From the NCBI GenBank assembly GCA_013151015.1, contig JAADJA010000037.1, positions 94,569 through 133,085 of the forward strand: DNA of 38,517 bases, in the 5' to 3' direction. Positions 1 through 9,376 of this stretch are shown here, piece after piece (position 1 is the first letter of the stretch; each line of letters starts with the position of its first letter). The position numbers were made by a program, and so were the translations under genes. This DNA comes from Chlorobiota bacterium (GTDB lineage Bacteria > Bacteroidota > Bacteroidia > Bacteroidales > JAADJA01). Below the pieces are notes generated by a model that did not search any database, was not told where the DNA came from, and saw only the letters and a list, made by a program, of their open reading frames with translations.

Positions 1-1
1 C

Positions 2-547
2 GTTCAACATATCAGCGACCGTATTTTGACTTCCATGCGCCGTGGCCACCGGAAAAAGGAAACGTACAAAATCCTTGAATCCATAAAAAGGAAAATACCG
101 GATGCAGCATTGCGCACTACATTGATTGTTGGGTATCCCGGCGAAACAGATGAAGAGTTCGATGAGCTGCTCGGTTTTGTCAGGAAAATGCAGTTTGATA
201 GGTTGGGCGTGTTCACTTATTCGGCTGAGGAAGATACTTCAGCTTTTGTTTTGGAGGATAATATCCCTGAAAATGTAAAAAACGAAAGGTTCGGACGTTT
301 GATGGAAGCACAACAGGGTATTTCAAACCTTCTAAATCGGAAAAAGGTCGGAAAAGAATTTAAAGTACTGATTGATAGGGTTGAAGGCGATTATTATGTT
401 GGCCGTACCGAGTACGACTCTCCAGAAGTAGATAATGAAGTTTTGATATTATCCGAAAACGGGATGCTCAAGATTGGTGAGTTTTATTTGGTAAAAATCT
501 CAAAAGCCACCGATTTCGACCTATTCGGAACAGTTTCCCGATTTTAA
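2..547 (+). CDS. rimO: Ribosomal protein S12 methylthiotransferase RimO, 3' part
   Basis: RimO is a radical-SAM enzyme that adds a methylthio group to an aspartate of ribosomal protein S12. Only the C-terminal part lies in the window; the frame is open to the left edge and begins QHISDRILTSMRRGH, the usual RimO segment after the radical-SAM core. It continues with RTTLIVGYPGETDEEF and FDRLGVFTYSAEEDT, both characteristic of RimO rather than MiaB, and ends in a TRAM-like domain (about the last 65 residues, FKVLIDRVEGDYYVGRT). The cluster-binding cysteines must lie upstream of the window. The TTG at 26 or ATG at 35 should not be taken as starts, because homologous sequence continues before them. 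The identification is firm. Confidence 0.93.
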   Translation, partial: VQHISDRILTSMRRGHRKKETYKILESIKRKIPDAALRTTLIVGYPGETDEEFDELLGFVRKMQFDRLGVFTYSAEEDTSAFVLEDNIPENVKNERFGRLMEAQQGISNLLNRKKVGKEFKVLIDRVEGDYYVGRTEYDSPEVDNEVLILSENGMLKIGEFYLVKISKATDFDLFGTVSRF

Positions 548-735
548 ACTATCTCCCAGAATAGTTTCCCCCTTTTCAATTAAGGATTACCTTACGATAT
601 TGGATAATCCTAATATACCCAAAATCCCGGGATTATTTATAATGGTAACAATTACAGTGGTTTAAGGCCATAGGCCGGAATTTACCCAAATTTCATTTAT
701 TTTGTAAGTATCACAAAAACAGTAATATGTAAAAT
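548..735. other. Intergenic region after rimO with short palindromes
   Basis: No convincing gene here. There is an inverted repeat AGGATTA / TAATCCT (583-589 and 605-611) and a perfect 12-bp palindrome AATCCCGGGATT at 623-634. Neither is followed by a T-run, so they are poor rho-independent terminators, though they may still mark the rimO 3' end. Confidence 0.4.
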
Positions 736-752
736 TTGGCACGAGTATTGAA
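736..752 (+). promoter_or_regulatory. Possible sigma-54-type promoter
   Basis: TTGGCAC-GAGTA-TTGAA resembles the sigma-54 consensus TGGCAC-N5-TTGCA. The -24 half is perfect and the spacing is right. The -12 half has A in place of the normally essential C, which lowers confidence. It lies 114 bases upstream of a strong terminator, with no ORF between them. Confidence 0.22.
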
Positions 753-865
753 AATGCAATTCCGGTTCTTAATAAATTATATTACATCAACTGATTAAAA
801 GTAATCTGATAATTTTTCATGGTGATTAATTTTAATTGTAAAATTTGGTTTTGGTTGGTTAATTA

Positions 866-909
866 GGTCAGAAAACTTGAAATATCTTCAATTGTTTTCT
901 GGCCTTTTT
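866..909 (+). terminator. Rho-independent terminator
   Basis: GGTCAGAAAAC (866-876) pairs with GTTTTCTGGCC (894-904) with one G-U pair. TTGAA/TTCAA pairs extend the stem inward to a 5-base loop, and TTTTTCTTTT follows. No coding gene ends close by (rimO stops 320 bases upstream), so it could close a short non-coding transcript. Confidence 0.6.
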
Positions 910-963
910 CTTTTCAATGTTATATTTCATTTCTTTCCCATTCATTCCCTTCCATTATTTATT

Positions 964-971
964 TACTTTTG
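964..971 (+). promoter_or_regulatory. Bacteroidota -7 promoter element
   Basis: TACTTTTG fits the Bacteroidota -7 consensus TAnnTTTG exactly. A transcript would begin near 979, about 100 bases before the DUF5723 start and just ahead of the small ORF at 1001. A clear TTG-type -33 element is not visible. Confidence 0.45.
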
Positions 972-1000
972 CCGTTTCAATTTCGTTTTTTGTAAATCAT

Positions 1001-1084
1001 ATGGAAAAAGAGAACCTCATTGATAAACCCAAAGTTTATTGGTTCCCATATCGATTGGTCGGATTTATATTGATTCCTGGATGA
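1001..1084 (+). CDS. Possible 27-residue leader ORF
   Basis: An ATG at 1001 opens a 27-codon frame (MEKENLIDKP...GFILIPG) whose TGA stop overlaps the ATG at 1081 of the next gene as ATGA, the classic translational-coupling arrangement. It begins about 22 bases after the predicted transcription start. I do not recognise the peptide; it has no clear signal or domain. It could be a coupled leader peptide or simply an open frame in the 5' UTR. Confidence 0.2.
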   Translation: MEKENLIDKPKVYWFPYRLVGFILIPG

Positions 1085-2577
1085 GAGTATTTATCGGTTT
1101 TTTTATCTTTATGTTTTTTTTCTTGTTTTCGCAAGGACAAGAAATGTTGGGGTTGAAAAACAGCAACTATGCCGGTGTTCTTGGGATTGGCCTTAATCCA
1201 TCCTCCATGCACGCATCCCACCTCTATATGGATTTTAATTTGTTTTCGGTAAACTCCACATTGGGGAATGATTATGTGTTTATTGGTGCGCAACAGCTCA
1301 AGGATCTCGTTTTTAGGGGAGAGGAACCAGTTTATTATACAAGTGAAGGTGAACGTAGGAATTTTACTATTTACCGGGATAACGGGTTGAAATATGGGAA
1401 TGTGGGGACCGAAATTTATGGGCCCGGTGGCATGATGGTTTACGGGAAACATGCTTTTGGGTTTTCAACGGCCATGCGCACTTATTCCTCTTTTACCAAT
1501 CTCCCGCCCGATATGACCAACTTTATTTACGAAGCCATTGATTATAATGCACAACATAATATCGAGTATTCCCATGATAAACCAATACGTATGGGTTCAC
1601 TTTCATGGACGGAGCTTAATTTCAGCTATGCCTATAATTTCAGGCGCTATAAATGGGATTATTGGTCGGCGGGCATTACCATAAAACCCTTATTTGGGAT
1701 GGCCGGTGTTTTCACAAATTTGAACAAGGTTGATTACGAAGTTTTTTCGGATACTACCGCCTATATCTACGATGCCAGCTTTGATTATGGCTATGCGGTT
1801 CCGATAGATCCTGAAACAAACGAATATACGGGCAATCCGTTATCCCAGGGCTTTGGTTTTGGTGTAGATCTTGGGGTTACCTACCAATTTACCACGAAAG
1901 GCCACGGGAACGGGGTTTTTGACCGTTTATGCGAGCAGGTTTACGATGATTACAATTACAAAATCGGTGTTTCACTCCTTGATCTCGGTTATATCAAGTT
2001 TTCAAAGAATGCCGGATTAAGGAATTATGAAAATGTGGAAACTTATTGGGACAAGGCCACTGATACCCTGGCGGTAAGTTCAATAAATGATTTAAACAGA
2101 AAGATCGATTATTATTTTTCAGATTACCCGGGCCAAAATGCTGTGGCCGATAAAATCACCATGCAAACCCCACCTGCGCTTAGTGTCCAGTTTGATTACC
2201 ATTTCAAAAAGAGTGTCTATTTCAATACAACCTTGATTTATGGTTTCAACATCGGAAGGGCCTATGTGAAAAGGGCTTCTGTTTGGGCTTTTACACCTCG
2301 TCTCGAAACTTCGAAAATGGAGGTCAGCTTGCCCATTTCGTTTTATGAGTGGGACTGGGCCCAACCAAGGATTGGTTTTGCGTTCAGGTACGGCAATTTC
2401 TTTTTTGGTTTTGATCGGCTGAATACAATGCTCGGGATCAATGATTTTACCGGATTTGATTTTTATTTTGGCCTTAGGCTAAACCTGACCCGTAATTTCA
2501 GGATGCAATATATCAAGGGGAATTGCAACCCACGCATTGACCGCAATATCGAGACCTTTGACTTTAGGAATTTTTAA
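1081..2577 (+). CDS. DUF5723-type outer-membrane protein
   Basis: About 498 residues. It starts with a signal peptide (MRVFIGFFIFMFFFLFSQGQ), after which the mature protein runs EMLGLKNSNYAGVLGIGLNPSSM. This layout and the many alternating aromatic strands (for example FGFGVDLGVTYQF and the closing FYFGLRLNLTRNFRM) match DUF5723 proteins, which are predicted outer-membrane beta-barrels of unknown function in Bacteroidota. I chose ATG 1081 because the signal peptide begins there; the frame is also open to a TTG at 1039, which would bury the signal peptide. It is a single-gene unit closed by a terminator just downstream. The function is unknown. Confidence 0.8.
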   Translation: MRVFIGFFIFMFFFLFSQGQEMLGLKNSNYAGVLGIGLNPSSMHASHLYMDFNLFSVNSTLGNDYVFIGAQQLKDLVFRGEEPVYYTSEGERRNFTIYRDNGLKYGNVGTEIYGPGGMMVYGKHAFGFSTAMRTYSSFTNLPPDMTNFIYEAIDYNAQHNIEYSHDKPIRMGSLSWTELNFSYAYNFRRYKWDYWSAGITIKPLFGMAGVFTNLNKVDYEVFSDTTAYIYDASFDYGYAVPIDPETNEYTGNPLSQGFGFGVDLGVTYQFTTKGHGNGVFDRLCEQVYDDYNYKIGVSLLDLGYIKFSKNAGLRNYENVETYWDKATDTLAVSSINDLNRKIDYYFSDYPGQNAVADKITMQTPPALSVQFDYHFKKSVYFNTTLIYGFNIGRAYVKRASVWAFTPRLETSKMEVSLPISFYEWDWAQPRIGFAFRYGNFFFGFDRLNTMLGINDFTGFDFYFGLRLNLTRNFRMQYIKGNCNPRIDRNIETFDFRNF

Positions 2578-2580
2578 ATG

Positions 2581-2617
2581 AAAAAAACCGGACAATCTTG
2601 ATGGTCGTCCGGTTTTC
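2581..2617. terminator. Bidirectional terminator between DUF5723 gene and rny
   Basis: AAAACCGGAC (2584-2593) and GTCCGGTTTT (2607-2616) form a perfect 10-bp stem. A-runs on the left and T-runs on the right give a U-tract on both strands, as expected between convergent genes. Confidence 0.85.
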
Positions 2618-2636
2618 AACTAAAATTCGTTAATTG

Positions 2637-4184
2637 TTACTTCGCATAATTAACCGCCCGGGTTTCCCTGATAACAGTAATCTTTATTTGTCCCGGATAG
2701 GTCATTCCATCCTGGATCTTTTTCGAAAGATCGAAAGAAATCTTTGAGGCATCACTGTCCGACACTTTATCGGCTCCAACAATTACCCTCAGTTCCCTTC
2801 CAGCCTGAATAGCATAGGTTTTGATTACCCCCGGATAGTTGAGGGCGAGTTCCTCCAATTTGTTCAAACGTTGGATATAGGCTTCAACAACCTCGCGCCG
2901 TGCGCCCGGCCTAGCGCCTGAAATGGCATCACAAACCTGCACGATGGGCGAAATCAATGTGTTCATTTCGATTTCATCATGGTGCGATCCGATGGCGTTG
3001 CAAACATCCGGTTTTTCCTTGTACTTCTCGGCTAGTTTCATACCGTGCAATGCGTGTGGGAGCTCCGGCTCGCTATCGGGGACTTTGCCAATGTCATGGA
3101 GAAGTCCGGCCCGTTTTGCAAGTTTGGGGTTAAGGCCAAGTTCGGCTGCCATGGTCGCACATAAATTGGCCACTTCGCGTGAGTGCTGTAAAAGGTTTTG
3201 TCCGTAGGATGACCGGAATTTCATTTTGCCCACCATGCGTACGAGCTCGTGGTGCATCCCATGGATACCCAGGTCAATCGTGGCCCTTTTACCGGCTTCA
3301 ATAATTTCCTGATTGATTGTTTTCTTGGTTTTCATCACCACCTCTTCGATACGGGCAGGGTGGATCCTCCCGTCGGTCACAAGCTTGTGCAGCGACAACC
3401 GGGCAATTTCCCTTCTTACCGGGTCAAAAGAGGACAACAGAATGGCATCGGGGGAATCGTCGATTATGATCTCGACACCGGTAAGTGCCTCCAGGGCCCT
3501 GATATTACGGCCTTCGCGCCCAATGATCCGGCCTTTGATCTCATCGCTTTCAATGTTGAAAACAGAAACGGAATTCTCAATGGCACTCTCGGCCGCTGTC
3601 CGTTGTATCGTCTCTATTACAATTTTTTTAGCTTCTTTGTTGGCAGTAAGACGGGCTTCGTCAACAATTTCGGCCACCTGGACCATTGCTTCTGATCTTG
3701 CCTCGTCTTTAAGCGTGTCGATAAGTTGGGCCTTTGCCTCTGCAGCCGACATACTTGAAATGGCCTGTAACTGTTCAACCTGTTTTTTATGGAATTTGTC
3801 CACTTCCATTTGCCTTTTGTTCACAAGGTCAAGTTGGGCATTCAGGTTATTGCGGATCGTATCGATCTCTTTTTGTTTTCTCTGGAGCTCTTCCTGTTTA
3901 TGTGAAAATGAGGATTCTTTTTGTTTGAGGCGGTTTTCGTTATTGTTTAGCTGGTTGTTTTTTTGTTGGATGATTTTTTCGTGTTCGGATTTCAACTGAA
4001 GGAATTTTTCTTTCGCCTGCAATATTTTTTCTTTCTTTAATACCTCGGCTTTTTCTTTTGCATCTTTTAATATGCCTTCGCTTCGCTTCTCGATTTTCTT
4101 TTTGAGGACACTGGCTGCCATCAGTATTCCAACGCCAATGCCCGCAACGCCAACAATAATATAAATAATAATGTCATTCATCAT
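2637..4184 (-). CDS. rny: Ribonuclease Y
   Basis: A membrane-anchored endoribonuclease that initiates mRNA decay. The 515 residues follow the family order: N-terminal transmembrane helix (about 4-25), a long charged coiled coil (about 28-200), a KH RNA-binding domain with [10 protein letters not shown] near 220-229, and an HD phosphohydrolase domain with H334 and LLHDIGK (H363, D364) as metal ligands. The length is normal for the family. A second ATG directly follows the first, so the true start may be one codon later. It is the last gene downstream of zapA and the 6S RNA on the same strand, and ends at the shared bidirectional terminator. Identification is secure. Confidence 0.97.
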   Translation of the reverse strand: MMNDIIIYIIVGVAGIGVGILMAASVLKKKIEKRSEGILKDAKEKAEVLKKEKILQAKEKFLQLKSEHEKIIQQKNNQLNNNENRLKQKESSFSHKQEELQRKQKEIDTIRNNLNAQLDLVNKRQMEVDKFHKKQVEQLQAISSMSAAEAKAQLIDTLKDEARSEAMVQVAEIVDEARLTANKEAKKIVIETIQRTAAESAIENSVSVFNIESDEIKGRIIGREGRNIRALEALTGVEIIIDDSPDAILLSSFDPVRREIARLSLHKLVTDGRIHPARIEEVVMKTKKTINQEIIEAGKRATIDLGIHGMHHELVRMVGKMKFRSSYGQNLLQHSREVANLCATMAAELGLNPKLAKRAGLLHDIGKVPDSEPELPHALHGMKLAEKYKEKPDVCNAIGSHHDEIEMNTLISPIVQVCDAISGARPGARREVVEAYIQRLNKLEELALNYPGVIKTYAIQAGRELRVIVGADKVSDSDASKISFDLSKKIQDGMTYPGQIKITVIRETRAVNYAK

Positions 4185-4287
4185 ATATGTGTTTTAATAG
4201 TTTATAAATATGCCGATCGAAATCTGTTTTTGGGTTCATAGGATCAAAAAGATTTCGCCTGCACTTGAAAAGGAGGGGAGGTGTTGA

Positions 4288-4495
4288 AAAAAAGAAACCC
4301 GCATCATTCAAGGAGTTTAGTAAACCCCAGTTTAACAGGATTAGGGTTGCCAAACATTTCGAAGCGTCCACCGGTTTTGAACTAACAAAACTTCCCCGAA
4401 AGGAACGAGGCCTGTTCTACATGTTTTTGAGCTTTCCCTGATGATTGTAATGTTGAGTTTACAAACATAGTTATGAATTGATGCGGGTATTGATT
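4288..4495 (-). ncRNA. ssrS: 6S RNA candidate between zapA and rny
   Basis: 6S RNA binds housekeeping RNA polymerase by mimicking an open promoter. The 359-base gap between zapA and rny carries a near-canonical promoter at 4501-4531 and a transcript of about 205 bases whose ends pair. On the minus strand ACCCGCATCA (complement of 4479-4488) near the 5' end pairs with TGATGCGGGT (complement of 4297-4306) near the 3' end. The 3' arm runs straight into TTTCTTTTTTTC, a terminator U-tract. Length, end pairing, a long partly paired interior and linkage to zapA all match 6S RNA. A 65-codon frame (4174-4371) overlaps its 3' part and looks non-coding. I could not run a covariance model, so the family name is an inference. 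Confidence 0.75.
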
Positions 4496-4500
4496 CATGG

Positions 4501-4531
4501 GCAAAGTATATCGCCCAAATTTCTTTTCAAA
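4501..4531 (-). promoter_or_regulatory. Promoter of the 6S RNA candidate
   Basis: On the minus strand, TTTG (4528-4531) lies 18-19 bases before TATACTTTG (4502-4510), a near match to the Bacteroidota -33/-7 pair. Initiation would fall near 4495, just before the start of the paired 5' arm. Confidence 0.6.
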
Positions 4532-4543
4532 GAACGCAGACTT

Positions 4544-4837
4544 TTAATTGTTGTCCAAACTATCTGATAACAACTTGTTTATACCTATCAGCTTATTTAT
4601 TGTTTTTGTTTCGTTCCCTTTGTGTTCCCCCTCAAAATTAGCAACTTTTGTTGCGAATTCCAAAACTACCATGGCAATTAGGTCCTGAATGTCATTAAAA
4701 GCGAAATTACTTGAGTATTCCTTTATCTTCTTATTTATTTCGTTTGTCGCTTTTCTGATAACTTCTTCTTCATCTCTTTGTATTGTAAGCCTGTAAGGCC
4801 TTTCTGCAATGGTAACTGATATTGTAAGTTCATTCAT
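4544..4837 (-). CDS. zapA: Cell division protein ZapA
   Basis: A 97-residue ZapA-family protein, which cross-links FtsZ filaments at the division septum. The N-terminal segment (ELTISVTIAERPYRLTIQRD, then EEEVIRKATNEINKKIKEY) matches the ZapA globular head, and the rest is a helical dimerisation tail with IQDLIAMVVLEFATKV. It follows a small coiled-coil gene by 24 bases and precedes the 6S RNA and rny, the arrangement expected in Bacteroidota. It is probably expressed from the promoter at 5182-5213. Confidence 0.9.
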   Translation of the reverse strand: MNELTISVTIAERPYRLTIQRDEEEVIRKATNEINKKIKEYSSNFAFNDIQDLIAMVVLEFATKVANFEGEHKGNETKTINKLIGINKLLSDSLDNN

Positions 4838-4861
4838 TAAATAGAATAGTCAAAAAATACA

Positions 4862-5149
4862 CTATTGGTTTAAAAGTCCGATACACTTGTCGATTTCCCG
4901 CACTAATTCATTTATTCTTTTTTTTGTATCAACTGCTCCTTCCTCCGTTCTTACTGCTCTTGATATTTTTAATATATTATTTTGCTCTGTTAAGTTTTCT
5001 ATTTCTGTGTTTTTGTCTTTTAATGTGTTTTCTAAATCTTCTGTTTTTTTTCTGTAAATCCTAATTTCCTTTTTAAGTGCATCATTTCGGCCAATAAGCT
5101 TGTTTATTTTGTCACTTATCGAAAATAATAATTTATCAGTTTCATTCAT
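4862..5149 (-). CDS. Small coiled-coil protein upstream of zapA
   Basis: A 95-residue, highly charged protein that is almost all coiled coil (residues about 10-62, EIRIYRKKTEDLENTLKDKN). It has no signal peptide or membrane segment, so it should be cytoplasmic. It is the first gene of the zapA unit, 24 bases from zapA. Position and shape suggest a division-associated accessory protein, comparable to ZapB in being a short coiled coil, but I see no specific motif that proves homology to ZapB. The function is inferred from context only. Confidence 0.75.
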   Translation of the reverse strand: MNETDKLLFSISDKINKLIGRNDALKKEIRIYRKKTEDLENTLKDKNTEIENLTEQNNILKISRAVRTEEGAVDTKKRINELVREIDKCIGLLNQ

Positions 5150-5181
5150 TTATATTCCTGAATAAATGATTTATCAATGCG

Positions 5182-5213
5182 CAAAGTTATTCAGAACTTG
5201 CGGGTAAAGCAAA
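5182..5213 (-). promoter_or_regulatory. Promoter of the coiled-coil/zapA unit
   Basis: On the minus strand TTTG (5210-5213) is followed after 20 bases by TAACTTTG (5182-5189), a full match to the Bacteroidota promoter consensus. The start would lie near 5175, leaving a 25-base leader. Confidence 0.75.
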
Positions 5214-5267
5214 TTTTTGTTTGATAATAAAACCCATCTTCCCCTATTGTGCTATTCCTTAATACTT

Positions 5268-8144
5268 TTAAGAAGAATAATCTTCAACTGGCGAACAGGT
5301 ACAAACGAGGTTCCGGTCGCCATAGGCATCATCGATTTTTGTGACAGGGGGCCAGTATTTATCCAGTTCCTTCAATTTCACGGGATAAGCAGCTTTCTTG
5401 CGTGTGTAAGGAAAATCCCATGAATCCGATGTGACCATTGTAGCTGTGTGGGGCGCATTTTTTATCACATTATTGTCTTTATCGGCTTTCCCATTTTCAA
5501 TTTCACTTATTTCCTTTCTTATTTCGTGCATTGCTTCCACAAAGCGGTCCAATTCGGACAAAGGTTCGCTTTCGGTAGGTTCCACCATCAAAGTGCCATG
5601 CACAGGAAAAGCAACGGTGGGCGCATGGAAGCCATAATCCATCAATCTTTTGGCAATGTCGATAACCGGGACATTTGCTGATTTCATAAATGCGTTGCAA
5701 TCAAGGATCATCTCATGTGCCACCCTTCCGTTTTTGCCCGTATAAAGGATTTTGTAATCTTTTTCCAATTTTGATTTCAGGTAATTGGCATTGAGGATGG
5801 CTGCTTTCGTGGCTTCTGTCAGGCCATTCCCCCCCGAGAGCTTTATATAGGCATAGGAAATGGGCAAAATCATGGCGCTTCCAAAAGGTGCTGCCGAAAC
5901 TGCCCCGATCCCTTGTTCGCCCCCGGTATCGACCAACGGATGAGTGGGGAGGAAAGGTTCCAGGTGTTTTGCGACACCAATAGGGCCAACTCCCGGGCCT
6001 CCTCCGCCATGAGGGATAGCAAATGTTTTGTGCAGGTTCAAATGACAAATATCGGCCCCGATCAAGCCCGGGTTTGTAAGTCCGACCTGTGCGTTCATAT
6101 TGGCTCCGTCCATATAAACCTGTCCACCGTTCTTGTGGACGATATCAACCATCTCAAGGATTCCTTCCTCATAAACGCCGTGTGTGGAAGGATAAGTGAT
6201 CATAATGGCCGCCAGCGAATCTTTATGTTCTTCGGCTTTGTTTTTCAGGTCTTCGATGTCGATGTTGCCTTGCTCGTCACATTTTACGACTATCACTTTC
6301 AGTCCGGCCATGACCGAACTTGCCGGGTTGGTTCCATGAGCGGAAGCCGGGATAAGGCATATGTTCCTATGCCCTTCACCTTTGCTTTTCAGGTACTCCC
6401 TGATAACCATCAAGCCCGCATATTCACCGGATGCCCCTGAATTGGGCTGAAAGGACACGGCCGAAAAACCCGTGATTTCCTTTAAGTCATTTTCAAGGTT
6501 TTTTATCAATTTCAAATAGCCTTTTACCTGTTTGTTGGGGGCAAAGGGATGGATTTCCCCAAAACCCGGCCAGCTAAGGGCAAACAACTCTGTGGCCGCA
6601 TTCAGTTTCATGGTACACGAGCCCAATGGGATCATGCTCCGGTTAAGGCCCAGGTCGCGGTTTTCGAGCTTTTTCAAATACCGCATCATTTCTGTTTCCG
6701 AATGATAGGAGTTGAAAGCCGGATGTTTGAGATAACCGGATTTCCTTTTTAGGTTTTTCGGAAACGAAATCTTTGCCCGGGCTTCTTTTGGATCGATATC
6801 GGCAACCTCCAGTTTGATGGTGGCAGCAAAAATCTGGAGCATGATATTGATATCCTTCAAGCTCGTGGTTTCATCCAGGCTGATCCCTACCGTGCTTTTA
6901 TTTATATACCTAAAGTTCATCTCCTCGCGGAGAGCGGCCTTTTTTATCTTCTTGATATTTGCATTGGTGGGGAGGCCAATGGTCAGGGTGTCGAAATAAT
7001 GGTTGTTTTTTATGGAATAACCGTATTTGGCGAGTTCCCCGGCAAGTATTTTCGTGAGGCTGTTTATTTCCTTCGCAATATCCTTGATCCCCTTGGGGCC
7101 ATGGTAGGAAGCATAAAGCCCGGCCATAATCGCCAATAAAGCCTGTGCAGTACATATATTGGACGTGGCCCGTTCGCGCTTTATGTGTTGCTCACGGGTC
7201 TGCAGGGCCATGCGGTAGGCATTGTTTCCGTTTGCATCTTTTGAAATACCGATAATCCTTCCGGGGATGTTCCTTTTGTATTTTTCGGTGGTGGCAAAGT
7301 ATGCGGCATGTGGCCCACCAAATCCCATGGGGATGCCAAAACGTTGCGTGGAGCCAACTACCACATCAGCGCCCCACTCGCCGGGAGGCGTGAGAAGTGC
7401 GAGGCTGAGGAGGTCAGCGGCAACGGCAACAGCGGTTTCGTTTTCGTGGGCTTTTTGCACAAAACCGTTGTAATCGTGCACCTCTCCCCATTTGTCGGGA
7501 TATTGAACGATGGCGCCGAATACGGTATCGTTCAATTCAAAGTCGTTGTGATTTCCAAAAACCAGTTCTATCCCAAGCGGATTGGCCCTTGTCTTTAGGA
7601 CTTCGATACTTTGGGGGAAAAGGCCCTTGGAGACAAAAAAGACATTGGCCCCGTGTTTTGCATGTTTCCTTGGGCGCGCATTGTAAAGCATGATCATGGC
7701 CTCGGCGGCAGCAGTGCTTTCATCCAGTAAAGACGCATTGGCGATGGGCATGGCCGTTAGGTCGGAAACCATGGTTTGGAAGTTGAGCAAGGCTTCGAGC
7801 CTTCCCTGTGAAATTTCGGCCTGATAAGGTGTATAGGAAGTGTACCAACCCGGGTTCTCGAGCACATTGCGAAGGATAACACCGGGCAGGATGGTGTTGT
7901 AATACCCCATTCCGATATAGGATTTGAAAATTTGGTTTTTTGAAGCCAGTTTTTCCAGATGTTTCAGGAACTGGTATTCGTTCATCCCTTCGGGAAGATC
8001 CAGGGGTTTTTCCATACGGATGGCCGGGGGGATGGTTTGGTCGATCAACTCATCGAGCGAGGATGCGCCGGTGCTTTCCAACATGTCGCTTATTTCATGT
8101 TGACGGGGGCCGTTATGCCTATGAACAAAGTCGTTGCTTATCAT
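5268..8144 (-). CDS. gcvP: Glycine dehydrogenase (decarboxylating), P-protein
   Basis: The P-protein of the glycine cleavage system decarboxylates glycine with pyridoxal phosphate and passes the aminomethyl group to the lipoyl H-protein. The single chain carries both halves of the family: the N-terminal half with [11 protein letters not shown], and the C-terminal half with [15 protein letters not shown], then [18 protein letters not shown], in which the lysine (about residue 706) binds PLP. I start at ATG 8144 ([15 protein letters not shown]), which matches the usual beginning of GcvP, giving 958 residues; an in-frame ATG at 8165 adds seven. gcvH and gcvT are not in the window. It has its own promoter at 8202-8231. 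Confidence 0.97.
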   Translation of the reverse strand: MISNDFVHRHNGPRQHEISDMLESTGASSLDELIDQTIPPAIRMEKPLDLPEGMNEYQFLKHLEKLASKNQIFKSYIGMGYYNTILPGVILRNVLENPGWYTSYTPYQAEISQGRLEALLNFQTMVSDLTAMPIANASLLDESTAAAEAMIMLYNARPRKHAKHGANVFFVSKGLFPQSIEVLKTRANPLGIELVFGNHNDFELNDTVFGAIVQYPDKWGEVHDYNGFVQKAHENETAVAVAADLLSLALLTPPGEWGADVVVGSTQRFGIPMGFGGPHAAYFATTEKYKRNIPGRIIGISKDANGNNAYRMALQTREQHIKRERATSNICTAQALLAIMAGLYASYHGPKGIKDIAKEINSLTKILAGELAKYGYSIKNNHYFDTLTIGLPTNANIKKIKKAALREEMNFRYINKSTVGISLDETTSLKDINIMLQIFAATIKLEVADIDPKEARAKISFPKNLKRKSGYLKHPAFNSYHSETEMMRYLKKLENRDLGLNRSMIPLGSCTMKLNAATELFALSWPGFGEIHPFAPNKQVKGYLKLIKNLENDLKEITGFSAVSFQPNSGASGEYAGLMVIREYLKSKGEGHRNICLIPASAHGTNPASSVMAGLKVIVVKCDEQGNIDIEDLKNKAEEHKDSLAAIMITYPSTHGVYEEGILEMVDIVHKNGGQVYMDGANMNAQVGLTNPGLIGADICHLNLHKTFAIPHGGGGPGVGPIGVAKHLEPFLPTHPLVDTGGEQGIGAVSAAPFGSAMILPISYAYIKLSGGNGLTEATKAAILNANYLKSKLEKDYKILYTGKNGRVAHEMILDCNAFMKSANVPVIDIAKRLMDYGFHAPTVAFPVHGTLMVEPTESEPLSELDRFVEAMHEIRKEISEIENGKADKDNNVIKNAPHTATMVTSDSWDFPYTRKKAAYPVKLKELDKYWPPVTKIDDAYGDRNLVCTCSPVEDYSS

Positions 8145-8201
8145 TATATCATTATTTGCCCTCACAAAAAAGGGAAGTAATTACTTGAATTTTACGTGGG
8201 G

Positions 8202-8231
8202 CAAAATTAGAAATCTTATGAAGAAAACAAA
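8202..8231 (-). promoter_or_regulatory. Promoter of gcvP
   Basis: On the minus strand TTTG (8228-8231), an 18-base spacer, then TAATTTTG (8202-8209): an exact -33/-7 pair for this phylum. The leader to the start codon would be only about 30-50 bases, too short for a glycine riboswitch. Confidence 0.75.
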
Positions 8232-8308
8232 GGTTTTGTTTATTAGATGTGATAAATATTGTGGGGGGGTAATTATTCGATGGTAAAATACTTCTCGGTG
8301 TTGGTAAA

Positions 8309-8346
8309 CAAGCTCGTTGGTGACAACACCAACGAGGGGGAGGGGG
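8309..8346. repeat. Intergenic hairpin repeat, copy 1
   Basis: A perfect 10-bp stem CTCGTTGGTG / CACCAACGAG (8313-8322, 8327-8336) with loop ACAA, followed by a G-rich run. The left flank AAG and the G-rich right flank recur in copies 2 and 3. It lies in the gap between gcvP and the beta-barrel gene, where no other feature is seen. Confidence 0.8.
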
Positions 8347-8491
8347 GCAGTCATCAGTTGGAAACTGGTGGTGTCATTTGCCATCGCAGGTTTAATCTGT
8401 AATGGGCTGGGGAATAATTATTTCATTGAGAAATGGCAAAATACCACCAAATGAGAAATGGTGGTATTTTGCCACTAAGCCATTTATTGTG

Positions 8492-9175
8492 TCATAACAT
8501 AATGTTCAGGCCTCCGGTAATATTGAATATCGAAAATTTTTGTTTGACCGTTATGGTGTCGAGTCCCGTGGAATACTTAAACTCGCACTCAGCCCCGGTA
8601 TATTCCAGGTTTGCCGAAAGCCCTATCCTTTTAGAAACCTTGAACAAGACGCTCCCACCAAGAAGCAAGGCAAGTTTTGACCCGGTTGCCGAGGTCAGGC
8701 TCATAAAATCAGAGTTGAGGTTGTCATCGGTAAACGTGAGTGTCATGGCAGGCGATTTTGCCACAAATGATCCTCCAAGCGCCTTAAACCTAAAGAAAAT
8801 GCCCTCGGATGCAGGGGCATTTATATATACGCCCAACATATAATTAGAGATCGCATAGGGGTCGGCTGTAAGATTTGAGCTCAATATGCCCGGTATTTTG
8901 TTGATTTCGGCAGTATAGGCGACATCATCTATGTTGTGGGCATTGCCACCGATGTATCCGCCAAAACCGATTGTATTGTTGATGAAAACAGCTCCTTCTA
9001 TTGCGAAATTTGCCCCGGTTTTCGCAAAACCATCGGTTTTGGTACTTGATGATTTCCCATAATCACCTATGGGGACAGAAGCCCCGATATTAATGGAAAT
9101 AAAGTGTGGTTTAGTTTGGGATTGTGCTGCAACGATAAATGACAATGCAATAATAATCAATGTGGTTTTTTTCAT
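8492..9175 (-). CDS. Small outer-membrane beta-barrel protein
   Basis: A 227-residue protein with a clean signal peptide (MKKTTLIIIALSFIVAAQSQ). The mature part opens FISINIGASVPIGDY, typical of the small outer-membrane beta-barrel families of Bacteroidota, and ends with alternating strands and a terminal FNITGGLNIML. Such proteins sit in the outer membrane, mostly with unknown roles. It is a lone gene; the flanking gaps on both sides hold hairpin repeats. A dyad GATATT-GCA-AATATC (9205-9219) lies just upstream and may be regulatory. Confidence 0.75.
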   Translation of the reverse strand: MKKTTLIIIALSFIVAAQSQTKPHFISINIGASVPIGDYGKSSSTKTDGFAKTGANFAIEGAVFINNTIGFGGYIGGNAHNIDDVAYTAEINKIPGILSSNLTADPYAISNYMLGVYINAPASEGIFFRFKALGGSFVAKSPAMTLTFTDDNLNSDFMSLTSATGSKLALLLGGSVLFKVSKRIGLSANLEYTGAECEFKYSTGLDTITVKQKFSIFNITGGLNIML

Positions 9176-9340
9176 AGTTGATGAAGTTTAGATGAATAAA
9201 TATAGATATTGCAAATATCTTTATTTGAAATGACTAATACATAGCAGAAAACCATTAGAAATAAAAATGGCAGAATTCTGCCAGTAGGGGGTGGGGTGGG
9301 CAGGGATCTAGTTGCGAACTTGTGGCTGCGGGGATTGTAA

Positions 9341-9376
9341 TGAAGCTCGTTGGTGACAACACCAACGAGAGGGGGG
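9341..9376. repeat. Intergenic hairpin repeat, copy 2
   Basis: Identical core to copy 1: CTCGTTGGTG (9346-9355), ACAA, CACCAACGAG (9360-9369), then a G-run. The upstream flank TAATGAAG corresponds to TAATCAAG in copy 3. Confidence 0.8.

Noticed and set aside
3313-3999. A 228-codon + strand frame inside rny
   Set aside because: Antisense shadow of a strongly conserved gene; serine-rich and without family features.
4174-4371. A 65-codon minus-strand frame between zapA and rny
   Set aside because: It overlaps the 3' part of the 6S RNA candidate and the rny start, and has no protein-like features.
8145-8200. A glycine riboswitch upstream of gcvP
   Set aside because: The promoter at 8202-8231 leaves a leader of about 30-50 bases, too short for a glycine aptamer, and no aptamer-like sequence is seen.
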